A DNA stretch of 64,000 nt from Mucilaginibacter lacusdianchii (GTDB lineage: Bacteria; Bacteroidota; Bacteroidia; Sphingobacteriales; Sphingobacteriaceae), in the NCBI RefSeq assembly GCF_009770985.1, contig NZ_WSRW01000003.1, positions 958,907-1,022,906 of the forward strand, read 5' to 3'. Positions 43,617 to 52,708 of this stretch are shown one piece after another (within the stretch, counting starts at the first letter, position 1; each line of letters opens with the position of its first letter). Both the position numbers and the translations under genes were made by a program. The notes beneath the pieces were generated by a model. That model did no database searches and was not told the DNA's origin. It saw only the letters and a program-made list of their open reading frames with translations.

Positions 43617-45068
43617 TTATCTTACCGGAAGTGTACCCAATGCGCGTTGTAAATCTATTTTGCTTGATAACAGCTGGAATAAAGCGTTGTAATAGTTTAA
43701 TTCTGCTGTACGTAAATCAGTTTGCGCCACTATTAAATCAAGGTAAGTTTTAATGCCCTCACGGTATTGCAAGCTTACTACATTATATACGTCTTTTGCC
43801 AAATCGACATTTTGCCGCAAAAATTGCCAATTGGTAAAACTGCTTTTGTAACTGGCTAACGCTTGAGTGTACTCGGTATTAATGGCGTTGCGAGTGTTAA
43901 TTAAATCCAGATCTGCCCGTCTTACCTGTAGTCGCGCCTTACTTAAGTTTTGCAATCGTCGTCCACCTTGGAAGATAGGAAGATTTAAGGTAAGTCCTAC
44001 AAAAGCTGTAGGAAAGGCATCTTTGTATAAGCTGGAAAAGTTTTGGTTAAAGTAAAGCAAGTTATACGATCCAATGGCAGACAACGACGGTAAAAAGCCG
44101 TACTTATAATAACTCACATTCAAGTTTTGAAGCGATTTTTGCGTTTCCAGTAATCGATATTCAATACGGTTATTTACATCCACAACCTGGTTGGTATCTA
44201 TCAATGCTTCGCTCTCATAACGGGTAGAATCATATGATAACTGCAAAGGTTTTAATGACCCGAAACCCATAACTTGTTTTAAATATGCAACACGGCTGTT
44301 AACGGCCTCTTGCAACTGCTTGCGGCTGGCAAGCGAATTATTAAGCGCAATGGTGGCTTGTTTGTAATCCGTTTTATCAACTACGCCTGCTTGATATCGT
44401 GCAAACGCATCCTTTTGATTACGCTGAAGCCGGCCTATATCCTCATTAATAATATCTAATTGCCGCTGAGATAGTAACACATCGAAAAATGCCTTACTAA
44501 CATCCGACACCACATTTATTTTTGTACTTACTGTATTCTGTTTATAATACTGTCGTGAGTATTTAGCCGCCCTGGAAGCTTGCAGTACATCATTATTGTA
44601 AATAACCTGCGTAGCCTGACCACCCAGTGAAGATACATTATTAGCCAATGCTATAACTGTTTGTTGTCCGCCGCCGGTAGCTCCGGTACCAGTGCCATTT
44701 CCTCCAGTCCCTGTACCGGTTCCAGTTCCTGAACCGTTTCCTCCAGTGCCAGTGCCATTGTTGGTACCTGTTCCAGTGCCACCTCCACCAGTTCCGGCCG
44801 TCAACGCAGCTGAGCGTTGCAAATATCGCTGATAACTGCCAGATGAATTAATTTGAGGAAGCCAAGCTGCCAAGCTGATACGAATGTCTCGTTCATTTAT
44901 ATCTTCATCTATATTGGCTTGCCTGATAACAGGCTGATTGCGTAAAGCATAGTCAATACATTGCTGCAGCGTAAGTAATTGTGAAACACTATCACGAGCA
45001 CCTTGTGCAAAAGCAGAAGCGGATAGATAAAGTAAAAAGATTGTTATAAAAAGGTACTTTTTTTTCAT
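43617..45068 (-). CDS. TolC-family outer-membrane efflux protein with Gly/Thr-rich insert
   Basis: Outer-membrane factor of 483 residues. The start at 45068 (MKKKYLFITIFLLYLSASAFAQ) gives a good signal peptide; the open frame reaches 88 codons further upstream but that part is basic and hydrophobic without domain character. Two OEP repeats with long helical coiled-coil segments are seen (about 33-250 and 260-480). Residues 91-134 form an unusual run composed almost only of Gly, Thr and Asn, inserted after ALTAGTGG. It lies where an extracellular or barrel-turn loop is expected. First gene of the efflux operon. Confidence 0.9.
   Translation of the reverse strand: MKKKYLFITIFLLYLSASAFAQGARDSVSQLLTLQQCIDYALRNQPVIRQANIDEDINERDIRISLAAWLPQINSSGSYQRYLQRSAALTAGTGGGGTGTGTNNGTGTGGNGSGTGTGTGTGGNGTGTGATGGGQQTVIALANNVSSLGGQATQVIYNNDVLQASRAAKYSRQYYKQNTVSTKINVVSDVSKAFFDVLLSQRQLDIINEDIGRLQRNQKDAFARYQAGVVDKTDYKQATIALNNSLASRKQLQEAVNSRVAYLKQVMGFGSLKPLQLSYDSTRYESEALIDTNQVVDVNNRIEYRLLETQKSLQNLNVSYYKYGFLPSLSAIGSYNLLYFNQNFSSLYKDAFPTAFVGLTLNLPIFQGGRRLQNLSKARLQVRRADLDLINTRNAINTEYTQALASYKSSFTNWQFLRQNVDLAKDVYNVVSLQYREGIKTYLDLIVAQTDLRTAELNYYNALFQLLSSKIDLQRALGTLPVR
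44667..44798 (-). repeat. Gly/Thr/Asn low-complexity coding repeat in the TolC-like gene
   Basis: About 132 nt made of short GGNACN-type units encoding GTGTG, GGNGT and similar steps. It is in frame and has no stop, with imperfect repeat units that could change length by slippage. Confidence 0.7.
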
Positions 45069-45413
45069 AAGGGGAAACAAGTTCACGCGTTGAAAACACG
45101 ATGAGCGGCTATAAGTTTTAGGATAAAGCTGTATGTTTTGTTTAAATTTTCGGATGCGCTGCAATATGACAACAATAGGACAGAAAACATGGTACGCAAT
45201 AAAAATTTTACAACAAATTGGCACAATACACCTGTTTGCCGGAATTTGTTTAAAAAATTTAAAAATCCGTGATAGTGAATAATAAAAATTTTTAATTATT
45301 TTGCAGGATAGTAATATTGGGTTAAACCCCAATGTTTAAAAATTTTACACACCAAGTATAAGTTATTAAGCTTTTGATGGTATTTTTACAAAAAATTTAA
45401 GCAGGGTTAATAC
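45069..45413. other. Divergent intergenic region between efflux operon and sphingolipid cluster
   Basis: 345 nt, very AT-rich in the half next to the serine palmitoyltransferase gene. It must contain promoters for both directions. No exact TAnnTTTG box was found on either strand close to the starts, and no clear palindrome. Codons for 88 residues upstream of the TolC start are open but look non-coding. Confidence 0.5.
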
Positions 45414-46619
45414 ATGCGTAAAAAATTACATGATAAGATTGCTCAGTTTACTGATGCTAAACTGGCCCGTGAAAAAGGTGTGTATCCTTTTTTCAGGCCT
45501 ATTGAGTCGGGCCAGGATACTGAAGTAATTATTGACGGCCAACGGGTATTGATGTTCGGCTCCAATTCCTATTTGGGTTTAACCAACCACCCTAAAATTA
45601 AAGAGGCTTCTAAAAAAGCAACAGATAAATATGGAACAGGTTGTGCAGGTTCAAGGTTTTTAAATGGGACACTGGATATCCATATTGAACTTGAAAACCG
45701 TCTGGCAGCTTATGTAGACAAAGAAGCTGCTGTGTTGTTCAGTACCGGTTTTCAGGTAAACTTAGGTGTTTTATCATGCATCACTGGTCGGAACGACTAT
45801 TTAATATTAGATGAATACGACCATGCTTCTATCATCGATGGTAGCCGACTGTCTTTTTCACGTGTAATTAAATATGCTCACAACGATATGCAGGATTTGC
45901 AGCGCAAGCTAAGCTTGCTGCCTGAAGATGCTGTTAAAGTAATTGCTGTTGACGGTATATTTAGCATGGAAGGCGATATTGTTAAACTGCCTGAAGTAGC
46001 TGTGTTAGCCGAGCAATATGGTGCTAACATAATGGTTGATGATGCGCATAGCTTGGGCGTTATTGGTCATAAAGGTGGCGGTACAGCATCACACTTTAAC
46101 ATGACTGATGATGTTGATCTGATTATGGGCACGTTCAGTAAATCATTTGCTTCATTAGGTGGCTTTATTGCCAGCGATGCAGAAACAATTGATTATCTAA
46201 AACATCGCGCCCGTTCATTAATGTTTAGTGCAAGTATGCCTCCAGCGTCAGTTGCCAGCGTTATTGCCGCACTTGACATTATTGAAAGTGAGCCAGAACG
46301 TATTGACAAGCTTTGGGATAATACAAATTATGCCATGAAGTTATTGACGGAAGAAGGTTTTGACTTAGGTCCGACAGAAAGCCCGATATTGCCTATCTAT
46401 ATTCGCGATAACGAAAAAACCTTTATGGTGACCAAGTTGCTACAGGATAATGGCGTTTTTGTAAATCCGGTGGTGTCTCCTGCTGTACCTTCTGATTCAT
46501 CTCTACTTCGTTTTTCTTTAATGGCTACACACACTCATAGCCAAATTGACGAAGCGGTTGATAAAATTTCAAGGGTTTTCAAAGAAGTTGGCGTAACAAC
46601 CGTTAAAGAAAAAATATGA
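45414..46619 (+). CDS. spt: Serine palmitoyltransferase
   Basis: Alpha-oxoamine synthase (PLP) that condenses L-serine with a long-chain acyl-CoA/acyl thioester to 3-ketosphinganine, the first step of sphingolipids. Motifs: GSNSYLGLTNHPKI, GTGCAGSRFLNGTLDIHIELE, the PLP-stacking His137 in EYDHASI, the PLP aspartate in VDDAHSLGVIG (Asp210), and the PLP Lys243 in GTFSKSFASLGGF. These fit the Sphingobacterium/Bacteroides Spt subgroup better than KBL or BioF; the ARSLMFSASMPP segment and the inositol-lipid neighbours support this. Length 401 residues is normal. The stop overlaps the start of the next gene (ATGA). BioF/KBL is the alternative, less likely because of the cluster. Confidence 0.88.
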   Translation: MRKKLHDKIAQFTDAKLAREKGVYPFFRPIESGQDTEVIIDGQRVLMFGSNSYLGLTNHPKIKEASKKATDKYGTGCAGSRFLNGTLDIHIELENRLAAYVDKEAAVLFSTGFQVNLGVLSCITGRNDYLILDEYDHASIIDGSRLSFSRVIKYAHNDMQDLQRKLSLLPEDAVKVIAVDGIFSMEGDIVKLPEVAVLAEQYGANIMVDDAHSLGVIGHKGGGTASHFNMTDDVDLIMGTFSKSFASLGGFIASDAETIDYLKHRARSLMFSASMPPASVASVIAALDIIESEPERIDKLWDNTNYAMKLLTEEGFDLGPTESPILPIYIRDNEKTFMVTKLLQDNGVFVNPVVSPAVPSDSSLLRFSLMATHTHSQIDEAVDKISRVFKEVGVTTVKEKI

Positions 46620-47734
46620 TCAAAATAGTTGCGGTAAGCTCCAAAAAGGAGCTTGCTGCCTTTATAGACTTTCCGCATGATCTATATGCCCAAGATCCTA
46701 ATTACGTCCCTGAGTTATTTATAGCTCAGCGCGATTTATTAACTACACACCCCTTTCATAAGCATTCTTCTTTACAGTGCTACTTAGCTTATGATGATAA
46801 CAAGTTAGTGGGAAGGATTGCGGCTATCTACAATACCAATCATAACAAGTTCAACAACGCCAGCGATGGCTTTTTTGGTTTCTTTGATTGCATCAACAGC
46901 CAAGACGTTGCCAATGCTTTGTTTGAAGTGGCAGCCAAATGGTTGAAGGCAAAAGGAGTAAACAAACTTGTTGGCCCAGCCAATCCGTCTACTAATGAAA
47001 CCTGCGGTCTGTTAGTGAAGGGTTTTGATAGTCCGCCGGTGGTAATGATGCCTTACAACCCAGAGTATTACATGGATTTGTTTGAAAAGGCGGGCTTACA
47101 CAAGCAGGTAGATTTGATTGCCTGGAGTTGGAAAGGACAAAACTATAATGATAAATCGTTGCAGATGCTTGATAAGTTGAAAGAGCGCCTGCAACGCAAC
47201 AGCAATGTGGTTATCCGTAAAATCAACCTTAAAAAATTCAAGGAAGAGGCGGATAAATTACGCGAAGTGTATAATAATGCCTGGGATCAAAACATGGGCT
47301 TTTTCCCAATGACCAACGAGGAATTTGATTATACAGCCAAAGATTTGAAATTAATCCTAGATCCGGATTTTGCATACGTGGCAGAGCAGGATGGCAAAAT
47401 CGTAGGTTTTGGCGTAGCAATTCCCGATCTTAACCAAATATTACGCACTATAAAAAAAGGCCGACTGCTACCCACTGGTATCTTCAAACTGTTATTGAAC
47501 AAAAAGAAAATAACAGGAATCCGCATTATGCTTCTCGGGGTAATCGAGGGGTATCGCAAGTTGGGTATCGAGGCCTGTTTATACGGCACTATTATTAAGG
47601 AATACCGCCGTAAAGACTTGGCATACGCAGAGGCCTCATGGACACTGGAAAATAACGAAATGGTGAACAGAGCTATTGAAGCTATTGGTGGCGATCCTTA
47701 CAAAAAGTATCGCATTTACGAGAAAAATATATAA
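46616..47734 (+). CDS. GNAT-superfamily acyltransferase, candidate bacterial ceramide synthase
   Basis: A 372-residue protein with GNAT-like strands, for example NKLVGRIAAIYN, KIVGFGVAIPDLNQ and the acyl-CoA-binding-like EGYRKLGIEACLYGTII. The C-terminus SWTLENNEMVNRAIEAIGG..YKKYRIYEK is typical of a conserved uncharacterised family. It is translationally coupled to serine palmitoyltransferase by a 4-nt overlap. In Caulobacter the ceramide synthase that acylates the sphingoid base is a GNAT-type protein in a sphingolipid cluster, so by analogy this gene may N-acylate the base. That is inference from context; no specific motif proves it. A different acyl transfer is possible. Confidence 0.65.
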   Translation: MIKIVAVSSKKELAAFIDFPHDLYAQDPNYVPELFIAQRDLLTTHPFHKHSSLQCYLAYDDNKLVGRIAAIYNTNHNKFNNASDGFFGFFDCINSQDVANALFEVAAKWLKAKGVNKLVGPANPSTNETCGLLVKGFDSPPVVMMPYNPEYYMDLFEKAGLHKQVDLIAWSWKGQNYNDKSLQMLDKLKERLQRNSNVVIRKINLKKFKEEADKLREVYNNAWDQNMGFFPMTNEEFDYTAKDLKLILDPDFAYVAEQDGKIVGFGVAIPDLNQILRTIKKGRLLPTGIFKLLLNKKKITGIRIMLLGVIEGYRKLGIEACLYGTIIKEYRRKDLAYAEASWTLENNEMVNRAIEAIGGDPYKKYRIYEKNI

Positions 47735-47786
47735 GCATATAAATGGCTGCAAAGCCGTCTATTATAAAACCGAAAAAATAACAAAA

Positions 47787-49109
47787 ATGGAAAACAACGT
47801 AAAACCAGCTAATGGTAAGTTGGGTATCTTAATTCCTGGATTAGGTGCCGTAGCTACTACCCTTATTGCCGGTGTTGAAGCTGTAAACAAAGGCTTATCA
47901 CAACCAATAGGTGCCCTTACCCAAATGGGTAATATCCGTTTAGGAAAAAGAACTGAAAACCGTTATCCTAAAATCAATGAATTTGTTCCACTGGCTAACT
48001 TAAACGATATTGTTTTTGGTGGTTGGGACGTTTATGCTGACAACGTTTATGAAGCTGCCATGACTGCAAAAGTTTTGGAACCAGGCTTATTAAACTCAGT
48101 AAAAGCTGAATTGGAAAGCATTGTGCCAATGACGGCTGCTTTCGATAAAAATTACGCCAAAAATCTTGACGGTACACACGTTAAAACCGGTACTCGTTTA
48201 GAAATGGCTAACGAGCTGATGGAAGATATCAAAAACTTCCAGGAAGCTAATGGCTTAGACCGCGTAGTGGTATTGTGGTGCGGTTCAACCGAAGTTTACT
48301 TTGAAGAATCTGAAGTGCACCAAAGCGTTGAAGCTTTCGAAGCCGGTTTAGCTGCAGACGATAGCCGCATTGCGCCAAGTATGCTTTATGCATATGCTGC
48401 CTTGAAATTAGGTGTGCCTTTCGTAAACGGTGCCCCTAACCTTACAGTAGATATCCCGGCTTTAGTGGAGCTTTCTAAATTAACCGAAACGCCTATCGCT
48501 GGTAAAGACTTCAAAACCGGTCAAACTTTAATGAAAACCATCGTGGCTCCTGGTTTGGCAGCCCGTGCTTTAGGCGTTAAAGGATGGTTCTCTACCAATA
48601 TTTTAGGTAACCGTGATGGTTATGTCTTAGACGATCCGGATAATTTTAAAACCAAAGAGGTATCTAAACTGAGCGTATTGGAAGAAATATTCCAGCCAGA
48701 GGTTAGCCCTGAGTTATACGGTGAATTATACCACAAGGTACGTATTAACTACTACCCTCCTCACGGTGATAACAAAGAAAGCTGGGATAACATCGACATC
48801 TTCGGTTGGTTAGGTTACCCAATGCAAATTAAAATCAACTTCTTATGCCGCGATTCTATCCTGGCAGCACCAGTTGCTTTAGACTTGGCATTGTTCAGTG
48901 ACTTGGCTAAACGTGCCGGCATGAGTGGTATTCAAGAATGGTTGTCATTCTATTTAAAATCGCCACAAACAGCTCCAGGCCTACGTCCGGAACATGATAT
49001 CTTTAAACAATTGATGAAATTACAAAACACTTTACGCCACATGATGGGTGAAGACTTAATTACACACTTAGGCTTGGATTACTACCAAGACTTAGTAGAT
49101 GTATTGTAA
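47787..49109 (+). CDS. ino1: myo-Inositol-1-phosphate synthase
   Basis: NAD-dependent enzyme converting glucose 6-phosphate to 1L-myo-inositol 1-phosphate. The start at ATG 47787 gives 440 residues, and a glycine-rich nucleotide site appears at once (GILIPGLGAVATTLIAGVEA). Further family segments are FGGWDVYADNVYEAA, WFSTNILGNRDGYVLDDPDNFKTKE and NYYPPHGDNKESWDNIDIFGW. The open frame extends 37 codons upstream, but those overlap the end of the GNAT gene and are not MIPS-like. It lies between sphingolipid genes, so the inositol product most probably feeds an inositol-lipid head group, as in Bacteroides thetaiotaomicron (BT_1526 homologue). No transporter is nearby. Confidence 0.93.
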   Translation: MENNVKPANGKLGILIPGLGAVATTLIAGVEAVNKGLSQPIGALTQMGNIRLGKRTENRYPKINEFVPLANLNDIVFGGWDVYADNVYEAAMTAKVLEPGLLNSVKAELESIVPMTAAFDKNYAKNLDGTHVKTGTRLEMANELMEDIKNFQEANGLDRVVVLWCGSTEVYFEESEVHQSVEAFEAGLAADDSRIAPSMLYAYAALKLGVPFVNGAPNLTVDIPALVELSKLTETPIAGKDFKTGQTLMKTIVAPGLAARALGVKGWFSTNILGNRDGYVLDDPDNFKTKEVSKLSVLEEIFQPEVSPELYGELYHKVRINYYPPHGDNKESWDNIDIFGWLGYPMQIKINFLCRDSILAAPVALDLALFSDLAKRAGMSGIQEWLSFYLKSPQTAPGLRPEHDIFKQLMKLQNTLRHMMGEDLITHLGLDYYQDLVDVL

Positions 49110-49126
49110 TTACCTTTATCGTTAAC

Positions 49127-49159
49127 AAAAAAGGCTGTCATACAACGACGGCCTTTTTT
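49127..49159 (+). terminator. Intrinsic terminator after the inositol-phosphate synthase gene
   Basis: 13-bp stem with one T-G pair (AAAAAAGGCTGTC / GACGGCCTTTTTT) around a 7-nt loop, followed by TTTTTTG. It divides the cluster into at least two transcripts. Confidence 0.8.
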
Positions 49160-49308
49160 GTTTCATGCTGGTTTATTGTCAGACATTTGACTTTTAAACC
49201 ACATTAAATATCTTCTTTTTATTAATTTTGTAGGCTGGCAAAAAGTAACTTTTACTGTAACACATTTTAATGAATGCGGTTGTTCATTGACAAATTACAA
49301 GATATTTT

Positions 49309-49315
49309 TACTTTG
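49309..49315 (+). promoter_or_regulatory. Candidate promoter of the second cluster transcript
   Basis: TACTTTG, one base short of TAnnTTTG, lies 19 nt after a TTG at 49287-49289 and 68 nt before the DUF5686 ATG. A perfect TAATTTTG at 49223-49230 is a further candidate. Between them this stretch appears to hold the promoter of the downstream genes. Confidence 0.4.
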
Positions 49316-49383
49316 GTTTAGCGAAATAACAAAAATAGAATTGCCGGTTTTTGGAAGCTTGCTAAACCTTATCCATTGCACGA

Positions 49384-51942
49384 ATGCATTGTTATAACAA
49401 CAAATTAAGGTCCTTATTTGCGCTGATAGTGTTCACCTGTTGTACGCTGATAGCATCGGCACAAAGCACAGTCGTAAGTGGTACGGTTACTGATGCTATT
49501 AGTAAACAACCGTTACCTTATGTGTCAGTTGGCTTCCCCGGAAGTAGTGTTGGCATCAGCACTAACGAACAAGGTAAATTTACACTAAGATCGGATAAGC
49601 CGTATAATCAAATACAAGCAACTTTTGTAGGTTACAAAACAACAACTTTAAATATTACACCCGGAACGGAACAAACTGTTAACATCAAACTTTCACCGGA
49701 TAACCGCCAGTTGAATGACGTTGTTGTTAAATCTGCAAAAAAGCCGCGTTATACTAACCGAGACAACCCAGCGGTAGAATTAATAAGAAAAGTAATAGCC
49801 AACAAAGAGAAGAACCGCCCGGAAAGCTACAATTTTGTGGAATACCGCGAATATGAACGGATGGCTCTTTCATTAATGAACGTATCGTCCAATATTACTG
49901 ACAAACGTTTTTTTAAAAAATATAAGTTTTTACTGGATAACCGTGACACAACAACAGTGCCTGGTAAAAATCTGTTGCCAATTTACTTGAATGAAAAGCT
50001 TTCGCAAGTATATTATCGCAAAAATCCCGAAAAAAAGAAGACTACGGTTTTAGGTGAAAAAGGGGTAAATTTTGGCTCATTTATAGATAGCGAGGGCATC
50101 GGTGTTTACTTTAAACACCTTTATGCGGATATTGATATATACGCCAATAGTGCAGTGTTATTTACCAATGAATTTTTAAGTCCGATAGCAGACAATGCAC
50201 CAAACGTATATAAGTTTTTTATTACTGATACAGTTGTTGTTAATAACGTTAAGTTAGTAGAATTAAGCTTTACTCCCCGTAACGTTTACGACATGCTTTA
50301 TGAAGGCAGTATATTCATCACCCTGGACGGAAACTATGCCGTTCAAAAGGCAGATTTAACGCTGAACAGAAAAATTAACTTGAACTGGGTGAAAGAAATG
50401 ACGGTAAATCTGGAATTTGAACAGAATCCAGACGGTCGTTTTCATTTAAGCCGCAGTACTACACTTGCCGATTTCGGTCTGAATAAAAATAAAAAAGGTG
50501 GTGTATTTGGTCAGCGAACGTTAACCTTTAAGAATTACATCGTCAACTTACCACGTCCTGATATGTCTTATGAGGGGGAACAAGCGATTACCTCTGACGA
50601 AGTAAAGCACCGTAGCGACGAGTTTTGGGCACAGAATCGATTAGATACATTAAACACCGCACAGTCTAAAGTTTACAGTAACATTGATAGCTTGGGCCGG
50701 ATGAAATCATGGCGCCGTACAGTTGATATTGCTTCATTATTAATTGCCGGTTATAAAGGTTTCGGACCGGTTGAGGTTGGTCCAGCCAGTACTTTTTATA
50801 GCTTCAACCCTATCGAAGGTTTCCGCCTGCGTTTGGGTGGCCGTACAACGCCGCAGTTGAGCAAACGCTATATGTTTGAAACTTATGGCGCTTATGGCTT
50901 CAGGGATGAGAAATGGAAATTCTTCTTCAGCGGCACGTATTCATTCAAAGACAAGTCTATCTATAAATTTCCACAAGATTATATTCGGGCAAGTTTTCAA
51001 CGGGATGTTCGTATACCCGGACAAGAATTGCAGTTTGTTCGTGAAGACAACGTATTGCTGTCATTCAAACGCGGTAACAACGATAAGTACCTATACAATG
51101 ACTTTTACCGGGTAGACTATGTACACGAGTTTTCAAACCATTTTTCTTACACACTGGGTTTAAAAAAGTGGACACAAACTCCGGCGGGCTCTTTGTATTT
51201 CACCAATCAAATCAATAACTCGTCAAATACAATTAACAATTTGACCACGTCCGAGGCAAGTTTAACGTTGCGTTACGCCCCGCACGAGGAATTCTATCAG
51301 GGAAAAATTTACCGCAAACGTTTTTACAACAAATATCCGGTCATTACTTTTGATTACTCGGCTGGCTTAAAAAATGTATTGGGTGGCGAGTATAGCTATC
51401 AAAATATAGGTTTGAATATATTCAAGCATACAACCCTACGCCAGTTCGGTTATGCAGACATAACACTGGAAGGCTCTAACATTATCGGCCAGGTGCCCTA
51501 CCCTTTATTGAATATTCACCGGGCCAATCAAACCTATGCCTACGATTTGCTGTCATACAACCTGATGAACTTCTTAGAGTTTGTGAGCGATCATTATGCC
51601 AGTATCAATGTCGATCAGCATTTTAACGGCTATTTCTTTAACCGTATACCACTATTTAAACGTTTAAAGTGGCGTGAAACCTTGGCTATTAAAGCGCTTT
51701 GGGGTGGCGTCAGAGATAAGAACAACCCGGATTTGCATCCATCATTATATGTATTTCCGCGTGAGCTGAACGGTGCGCCAATTACTTATGCACTAGGTGA
51801 TAAGCCTTATGTAGAAGGCAGCGTTGGCATTGAAAACATTTTTAAAGTTTTACGGGTTGACCTCGTAAAGCGGTTTAACTATCTCGATCATCCAAATGTA
51901 GCTGAATGGGGTGTTCGTGCTCGTGTAGATTTTGTTTTTTAG
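49384..51942 (+). CDS. DUF5686 outer-membrane protein with carboxypeptidase-regulatory-like domain
   Basis: An 852-residue protein with a signal peptide (about 1-25, ending IASAQ), a CarboxypepD_reg-like beta-sandwich domain (about 27-112: VSGTVTDAISKQPLPYVSVGF, the usual N-terminal domain of SusC/TonB-type and related OM proteins), then a large DUF5686 region likely to form an outer-membrane barrel, ending in aromatic strands (VRARVDFVF). Unlike SusC, no TonB box or plug is visible. In this cluster it could help move or display the sphingolipid at the outer membrane, but that is speculation. It is separated by a terminator from the inositol synthase gene, and the PI synthase gene follows 23 nt later. 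Confidence 0.78.
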   Translation: MHCYNNKLRSLFALIVFTCCTLIASAQSTVVSGTVTDAISKQPLPYVSVGFPGSSVGISTNEQGKFTLRSDKPYNQIQATFVGYKTTTLNITPGTEQTVNIKLSPDNRQLNDVVVKSAKKPRYTNRDNPAVELIRKVIANKEKNRPESYNFVEYREYERMALSLMNVSSNITDKRFFKKYKFLLDNRDTTTVPGKNLLPIYLNEKLSQVYYRKNPEKKKTTVLGEKGVNFGSFIDSEGIGVYFKHLYADIDIYANSAVLFTNEFLSPIADNAPNVYKFFITDTVVVNNVKLVELSFTPRNVYDMLYEGSIFITLDGNYAVQKADLTLNRKINLNWVKEMTVNLEFEQNPDGRFHLSRSTTLADFGLNKNKKGGVFGQRTLTFKNYIVNLPRPDMSYEGEQAITSDEVKHRSDEFWAQNRLDTLNTAQSKVYSNIDSLGRMKSWRRTVDIASLLIAGYKGFGPVEVGPASTFYSFNPIEGFRLRLGGRTTPQLSKRYMFETYGAYGFRDEKWKFFFSGTYSFKDKSIYKFPQDYIRASFQRDVRIPGQELQFVREDNVLLSFKRGNNDKYLYNDFYRVDYVHEFSNHFSYTLGLKKWTQTPAGSLYFTNQINNSSNTINNLTTSEASLTLRYAPHEEFYQGKIYRKRFYNKYPVITFDYSAGLKNVLGGEYSYQNIGLNIFKHTTLRQFGYADITLEGSNIIGQVPYPLLNIHRANQTYAYDLLSYNLMNFLEFVSDHYASINVDQHFNGYFFNRIPLFKRLKWRETLAIKALWGGVRDKNNPDLHPSLYVFPRELNGAPITYALGDKPYVEGSVGIENIFKVLRVDLVKRFNYLDHPNVAEWGVRARVDFVF

Positions 51943-51965
51943 TTACCTTAGCACTTTTAATTTTT

Positions 51966-52697
51966 ATGGAAAAAATGGCAGAACAACCTACCTCTTTACG
52001 TACCAGTTTACAGTTAGGCATATATAAAATCATCGACCCTTTTGTTAAACTTTTAATCAAAATTGGGTTAACACCCAACGCTGTAACTTCAATTGGCTTT
52101 ATGCTGAATGTTGGTGTGGCAGTTGTTTTTATTTTAGGTGCCGAAGATAAAAACCGGGATGATTTATCATCAGTAGCATGGGCAGGTGGCTTAATTCTTT
52201 TTGCCGGTTTGTTTGATATGCTTGACGGGCAGGTAGCCCGTTTAGGAAATATGAAATCGGTATTCGGCGCCCTTTATGACTCTGTGTTGGACCGTTACAG
52301 CGAGCTAATCATGTTCTTAGGCATATGTTATTACCTGGTGGCTAATCATTACTTTTTGAGTTCTATTTTTGCTTTCATTGCCTTAATAGGCTCTATGATG
52401 GTTAGCTACGTACGTGCCCGTGCCGAAGGTTTGGGTATTGAATGTAAAGGCGGCCTTATGCAGCGTCCGGAGCGTGTGGTTACCATTGGGCTTTGCGCTT
52501 TGCTATGCGGTGTAACATCTAATTATATCGGTGGCGACTATAAATTATATATTCCAGGTCTTCCTTTCCATGTATTCGAAACTATGTCACTGTTCACTGT
52601 TCCGATTACTATCTTGGCGGTATTAACCAACATTACGGCGTTTAAAAGGCTGATGGATGCTAAAAAAACACTTTTAGAATCCGAAAACAATAAATAA
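51966..52697 (+). CDS. CDP-alcohol phosphatidyltransferase, candidate phosphatidylinositol-phosphate synthase
   Basis: Integral membrane enzyme of the CDP-alcohol phosphotransferase family, 243 residues from the ATG at 51966. The active-site signature D-G-x2-A-R-x8-G-x3-D-x3-D is fully present as DGQVARLGNMKSVFGALYDSVLD, carrying the metal-binding aspartates. Six hydrophobic segments surround it. The enzyme transfers a phosphoalcohol from CDP-diacylglycerol; because the neighbours make inositol phosphate and use it in a sphingolipid, a phosphatidylinositol-phosphate synthase role like B. thetaiotaomicron BT_1522 is proposed. A glycerol-phosphate or serine acceptor is possible. The 20-codon extension upstream of 51966 is cysteine-rich and unlikely to be coding. 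Confidence 0.8.
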   Translation: MEKMAEQPTSLRTSLQLGIYKIIDPFVKLLIKIGLTPNAVTSIGFMLNVGVAVVFILGAEDKNRDDLSSVAWAGGLILFAGLFDMLDGQVARLGNMKSVFGALYDSVLDRYSELIMFLGICYYLVANHYFLSSIFAFIALIGSMMVSYVRARAEGLGIECKGGLMQRPERVVTIGLCALLCGVTSNYIGGDYKLYIPGLPFHVFETMSLFTVPITILAVLTNITAFKRLMDAKKTLLESENNK

Positions 52698-52708
52698 TAC
52701 TTTATATA

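Noticed and set aside
44667..44798. Possible CRISPR-like or tandem-repeat array
   Set aside because: Units are short, imperfect and in frame inside the TolC-like gene, with no spacers.
45069..45332. 88-codon N-terminal extension of the TolC-like gene
   Set aside because: The extension is hydrophobic/basic with no domain character, and the MKKKYLF signal peptide at 45068 is a far better start.
47676..47786. 37-codon N-terminal extension of the inositol-1-phosphate synthase
   Set aside because: It overlaps the end of the GNAT gene and the NAD-binding start of the enzyme family begins right after the ATG at 47787.
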